DNA from: Chloroflexota bacterium
GTDB taxonomy: Bacteria > Chloroflexota > UBA6077 > CF-72
Length of the DNA: 7,929 nt
NCBI GenBank assembly: GCA_019242065.1
Contig: JAFAWJ010000736.1
Span: 1-7,929 of the forward strand
Reading direction: 5' to 3'
Positions 4,569 to 7,929 of this stretch are shown here, piece after piece. A program made the translations under genes and the position numbers. Within the stretch, counting starts at the first letter, position 1, and the number at the start of each line of letters is the position of its first letter. A model generated the notes under the pieces. It was not told the origin of the DNA. It worked only from the letters and a program-made list of their open reading frames with translations, and did no database searches.

Positions 4569-7500
4569 ATGTACCTGGACTGGCGGCTGCTGAACATGAC
4601 CCGCGGCTTCCGCCTGCGCATCGCCCTGGCGGCGATCGTCGGACTGGCCGCGGTCCCGATTTCGATGTTGCGCCTGACGCTCACGGGCCAGGCCATGGCG
4701 CGCGCCTTCACCGGCGAGCCGTTCAACTCGCTGCTCGGTCTGCTGGCGCTCATCGCCGGGCTGATCGTCGTGCGGGCGGTACTGCAGCTCGCGCGCGACG
4801 ACATCGCCAACGACACCGCGGCGCGGATGAAGGCCAGTGTGCGTGCCAGGCTGTACGCCCACATCCTCATGCTGGGCGCCGGACACTTCGATCAGCGGCG
4901 TAGCGGCGACGCTGCCCTGACACTGGTCGATGGGGTCGAGCAGTTGGACCCCTTCTTTGGCCAGTACCTGCCGCAGTTGATCGTGGCGGGGCTGACGCCG
5001 GTGCTGATCTTCGGCTTCATGGCCTTCCTGGACGTCCAGACGGCGGCCATCTTCCTGGTCTTCGCGCTGGTCACGCTCATCGCGCCTGCCGCCTTCCACA
5101 AGCTCAACAGCACCGCGAGCATGGCCTTTCGTCGCGCCCAGGCAGACACGGCGGCCGAATTTCTGGACAACATCCAGGGCCTGGGCACGCTCAAGGCCTT
5201 CGGCCAGAGCCGCCAGCGCGGCGAGCGGCTCGCGGCGCGCGCACGCTACCTGTATCGCAGCACGATGTGGGTGCTCGGCGTCAACATCGCCACGGGCAGC
5301 ATCACTTTGCTGGGCATCTCCGCGGGCGCGGCCGTCGCGCTGGGCTGGGGTGCCATCCGCGTACAGGCCGGCCAACTGTCGCTGGCGACCCTGCTCGTGG
5401 TGTTGCTGCTGGGCGTCGAGGTCTTCCGCCCACTGCGCGACCTGGTCCAGCTCTTCCACAGCAGCATGCTGGCGGTTGCCGCCACCCGCGGCCTGTACGG
5501 TTTGCTCGACTCGGCCCCGGAGGTCCAGCCCCCGGCGAACCCGATTTCGCCGGAGGAGCTGCGACCCGTGGTGCGCTTCGAGCACGTGACCTTTGGCTAC
5601 GCGGGGGGCCGTCGTCCAGCGCTGACCGACGTCTCGTTCGACCTGGAGCCTGGCCAGAGCCTGGGGGTGGTGGGTCCGTCGGGCGCCGGCAAATCGACGC
5701 TGGTCAACCTGTTGCTGCGGTTCGTCGATCCGCAGCAGGGGCGCGTGCTGCTCGACGGTCACGACCTGCGCGATTTGCCGCTCGAGCGGCTGCGGAGTCA
5801 GGTGGCCGTCGTCGCCCAGGACACCTACCTCTTTTATGGCAGCGTGGCGGACAACCTGCGCGTCGCCCGCCCGGCCGCGACTCAGGAGGAACTGGAGGCC
5901 GCCTGTCGCGCCGCGAACGCACACCAGTTCATTGTCGACATGCCCGGCGGCTACGCCACGCTCATCGGCGAGCGGGGCGTGCGACTCTCAGGCGGCCAAC
6001 GCCAGCGTCTGGCGATCGCGCGAGCACTGCTGAAAGACGCACCGATCCTGGTCCTGGACGAGGCGCTGTCCAGCGTCGACGCCGAGAACGAATCGACCAT
6101 CCAGCAGGCGCTCGATCACCTGCAGCGCGGGCGCACGACGCTCATCATTGCCCATCGGCTGTCGAGCGTGGCGAGCGCCGATCGCATCGTCGTGCTCGAC
6201 CGCGGCCAGCTTGTCGAGGAGGGCTCGCCCCGCGAGCTCCTGGCACACGAGGACGGCGTCTATTACCGGCTGATGGCTGCCCAACGCGCCGCGGTGCCGC
6301 TGATGCTGAGTGGCGATGAGCTCGAGGCCGAGCCGGAGCCCATCCAGTCGCTCAGCGCGCGTCTGGCGCTCAACGGCGGCGGCCATTCGCATTCGCATTC
6401 CCACTCGCATGCGCACGCGCCGGCGCCGGCTCAGGTAGGAGCTGCCTTGACGGAACGCGTGAGCGCCAGCCAGATCTGGCTGCGATTGTTCAAACTGGTC
6501 CGCCCGTGGGGGTGGGAGACTGCCTGCGTGTTCCTGCTGGGTCCGTTGCAGGCCGGCGCCCAGGTGGCTCTCGGCGTGATCAGCGCGCTGCTGGTGACCC
6601 AGGTCGTCAACAACGCCAATCTGAGCCCCTGGCTGTGGGCGCTGGCGCTGATCGTGCCGGCCGCGGCCGTGCTGCGCTGGCTCGACTCGTGGGTCTCACA
6701 CGACCTGGCGTACCGCCTGCTCGCGGAGCTGCGCATTCGGCTGTATCAGCTGCTGGACCCGCTGGCGCCCGCCTACCTGGTTCGGCGGCGCAGTGGCGAC
6801 CTGGTCAGCACCTTGCTCGGCGACGTAGAGCTGATCGAGCTGTTCTACGCGCACACGATCTCACCCCTGGTGGTCGCGGTGCTGGTGCCCGCTTTTGTGC
6901 TGATCGTGCTCGCGATGCTCGCGCCGCCGCTGGCGGTGGTGCTCGTACCGTTTTTGATCGGCGTCGCGCTCACGCCGACACTGGCCGCGCGCCAGTCGTC
7001 GCGCCTGGGTACGGCCTTGCGGGAGACGACTGGCGAGGTCACCGCGCATGCCATAGACAGTGTCCAAGGCCTGCGGACGATCGCCGCTTTTGACTATGGC
7101 GATGCACGCATGACTGAAGTCGCCATGCACAGCCAGCAGCTCGGCGGTCTGAGGCGCGAGTTTTTGCGCTGGCAGGCCGTGCAGAACGGGGTGATCGAAG
7201 GTTTGATGGGTCTCGGCGCGCTGGCCGTCATGACCGCGGGTGTGCGTCTGGTGACCGAGGGCGAGCTGGCCCGCACGGCGCTGCCCTTGGCAACGCTGCT
7301 GGCCGCAGCTTCGTTCCAGCCCGTGATCACGATCGTCACGGTGGCCAAGGAGCTGCACCAGACGATCGGCGCCGCGCGGCGGTATTTTGCCGTCGAGGAC
7401 GAGCCGGTGCCTGTCCAGGACGGTCCCGCGCCGCTCCCCGAGCGGCTCGACAGCATCGGCGTCGCGTTCGACAGCGTCACCTTCGCCTACAACCAGACCG

Positions 7501-7929
7501 AGCGGCCGGCGCTGCGCGACGTCGGCTTCGAGCTGCGGCCAGGCAAGACCGTGGCGATTGTCGGGCGGTCGGGTGCCGGCAAAACCACCGTGGCGCATCT
7601 GCTGCTGCGCTTCTGGGACCCGCAGACAGGCCAGATTCAGATTCAGGGCGAGGATATTCGGCAGTTCAAGCTGGACGACCTGCGGAGTCTGATGGCGCTG
7701 GTCGCCCAGGACACGTATCTGTTCAACACGTCGCTGCGCGACAACTTGCGACTCGGCCGGCCCGAGGCCTCGGATGAAGACGTGCTGGAAGCGGCGCGCG
7801 CCGCGAACGTGGACGAGTTCGCCCTGGGGCTGCCGGATGGCTACGACACACCCGTCGGCGAACGTGGCTTGCAGCTGTCCGGCGGCCAGCGGCAGCGGGT
7901 ATCGATCGCCCGCGCGCTGCTCAAGAACG
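4569..7929 (+). CDS. cydDC: Fused CydD-CydC-type thiol/haem ABC exporter (3' end outside the window)
   Basis: One uninterrupted frame of 1120 codons carries two complete-looking ABC halves. TMD1 (about 1-310, six helices) has CydD-like FFGQYLPQL (129-137), AAEFLDNIQGLGTLKAFG (195-212) and FRPLRDLVQLFH (286-297). NBD1 (about 333-565) has Walker A GPSGAGKST (369-377), LSGGQ (473-477), Walker B Asp-Glu (D497 E498) and switch H529. A linker with HSHSHSHSHAHA (606-617) follows. TMD2 begins near 635 and has CydC-like SHDLAYRLLAELRI (710-723) and ISPLV. NBD2 shows Walker A GRSGAGKTT (999-1007) and LSGGQ (1103-1107); the rest is cut off. By family, CydDC in the inner membrane supports cytochrome bd assembly by thiol and/or haem transport. 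The ATG follows AAGGG ten bases upstream and AGGAGG 17 upstream. Two Crp operators precede it. Another ABC exporter family is the alternative. No cydA or cydB is in view. Confidence 0.78.
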   Translation, partial: MYLDWRLLNMTRGFRLRIALAAIVGLAAVPISMLRLTLTGQAMARAFTGEPFNSLLGLLALIAGLIVVRAVLQLARDDIANDTAARMKASVRARLYAHILMLGAGHFDQRRSGDAALTLVDGVEQLDPFFGQYLPQLIVAGLTPVLIFGFMAFLDVQTAAIFLVFALVTLIAPAAFHKLNSTASMAFRRAQADTAAEFLDNIQGLGTLKAFGQSRQRGERLAARARYLYRSTMWVLGVNIATGSITLLGISAGAAVALGWGAIRVQAGQLSLATLLVVLLLGVEVFRPLRDLVQLFHSSMLAVAATRGLYGLLDSAPEVQPPANPISPEELRPVVRFEHVTFGYAGGRRPALTDVSFDLEPGQSLGVVGPSGAGKSTLVNLLLRFVDPQQGRVLLDGHDLRDLPLERLRSQVAVVAQDTYLFYGSVADNLRVARPAATQEELEAACRAANAHQFIVDMPGGYATLIGERGVRLSGGQRQRLAIARALLKDAPILVLDEALSSVDAENESTIQQALDHLQRGRTTLIIAHRLSSVASADRIVVLDRGQLVEEGSPRELLAHEDGVYYRLMAAQRAAVPLMLSGDELEAEPEPIQSLSARLALNGGGHSHSHSHSHAHAPAPAQVGAALTERVSASQIWLRLFKLVRPWGWETACVFLLGPLQAGAQVALGVISALLVTQVVNNANLSPWLWALALIVPAAAVLRWLDSWVSHDLAYRLLAELRIRLYQLLDPLAPAYLVRRRSGDLVSTLLGDVELIELFYAHTISPLVVAVLVPAFVLIVLAMLAPPLAVVLVPFLIGVALTPTLAARQSSRLGTALRETTGEVTAHAIDSVQGLRTIAAFDYGDARMTEVAMHSQQLGGLRREFLRWQAVQNGVIEGLMGLGALAVMTAGVRLVTEGELARTALPLATLLAAASFQPVITIVTVAKELHQTIGAARRYFAVEDEPVPVQDGPAPLPERLDSIGVAFDSVTFAYNQTERPALRDVGFELRPGKTVAIVGRSGAGKTTVAHLLLRFWDPQTGQIQIQGEDIRQFKLDDLRSLMALVAQDTYLFNTSLRDNLRLGRPEASDEDVLEAARAANVDEFALGLPDGYDTPVGERGLQLSGGQRQRVSIARALLKN
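6384..6419 (+). repeat. Degenerate hexanucleotide repeat encoding a His-Ser/His-Ala linker
   Basis: There are six tandem 6-bp units: CATTCG twice, then CATTCC, CACTCG, CATGCG and CACGCG. Each encodes His plus Ser or Ala, giving HSHSHSHSHAHA at residues 606-617 of the fused transporter. The near-identical first units suggest slippage expansion followed by drift. The run sits in the cytoplasmic link between NBD1 and TMD2, preceded by a Gly triplet and followed by an Ala-Pro stretch. Confidence 0.8.

Noticed and set aside
4461..5924. 487-codon frame on the minus strand opposite cydDC
   Set aside because: It is antisense to a well-supported ABC transporter, is low-complexity Gln/Arg/Glu/His-rich, and would span the operator region.
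5267..6319. 350-codon plus-strand frame inside cydDC in another phase
   Set aside because: Its product is Arg/Gly/Ala-rich noise, while the overlapping frame holds Walker A, LSGGQ, Walker B and switch His in order.

Overview
This 7.9 kb window is GC-rich, with strong G/C preference at third codon positions, and comes from a bacterium with free-living style gene organisation. The best guess is Chloroflexota or a related high-GC Terrabacteria lineage. The reasons are the GT39-type enzymes with an FGLWFDEAY-style first loop, a Crp regulator whose recognition helix resembles actinobacterial Crp/GlxR, and a fused CydD-CydC transporter of a kind known in streptomycetes. No single marker in the window settles the phylum.

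Layout. (1) Positions 1-2998, minus strand: two consecutive polytopic membrane glycosyltransferases of the GT39/PMT/ArnT type. The one transcribed first (2998 to 656) carries a C-terminal six-bladed NHL-type propeller. The second starts at 567 (or 582) and runs off the left edge. (2) Positions 2999-3256: a regulatory stretch with a LexA-box-like palindrome and a tRNA promoter. (3) Positions 3257-3330, plus strand: a tRNA reading as Val(GAC), with an unusual C at position 33. (4) Positions 3350-4105, minus strand: a Crp-family regulator, convergent with the tRNA. (5) Positions 4218-4430, minus strand: a possible 70-residue protein of unknown function. (6) Positions 4431-4568: a divergent control region with two perfect TGTGA-N6-TCACA operators 23 bp apart. 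(7) From 4569 to the right edge, plus strand: one continuous frame encoding a double ABC transporter, CydD-like half followed by CydC-like half, joined by a His-rich linker and cut off inside the second ATPase domain.

How it fits together. The regulator, its predicted operators and the divergent CydDC-type exporter look like one local unit: a cyclic-nucleotide-type Crp protein controlling thiol/haem export needed for cytochrome bd assembly, and perhaps also its own leftward transcription. The two glycosyltransferases form a separate unit, probably one transcript, that would move sugars from a lipid carrier on the outer face of the membrane. The CydDC identity and the operator assignment rest on motif reading and remembered family sequences, not on a database search.
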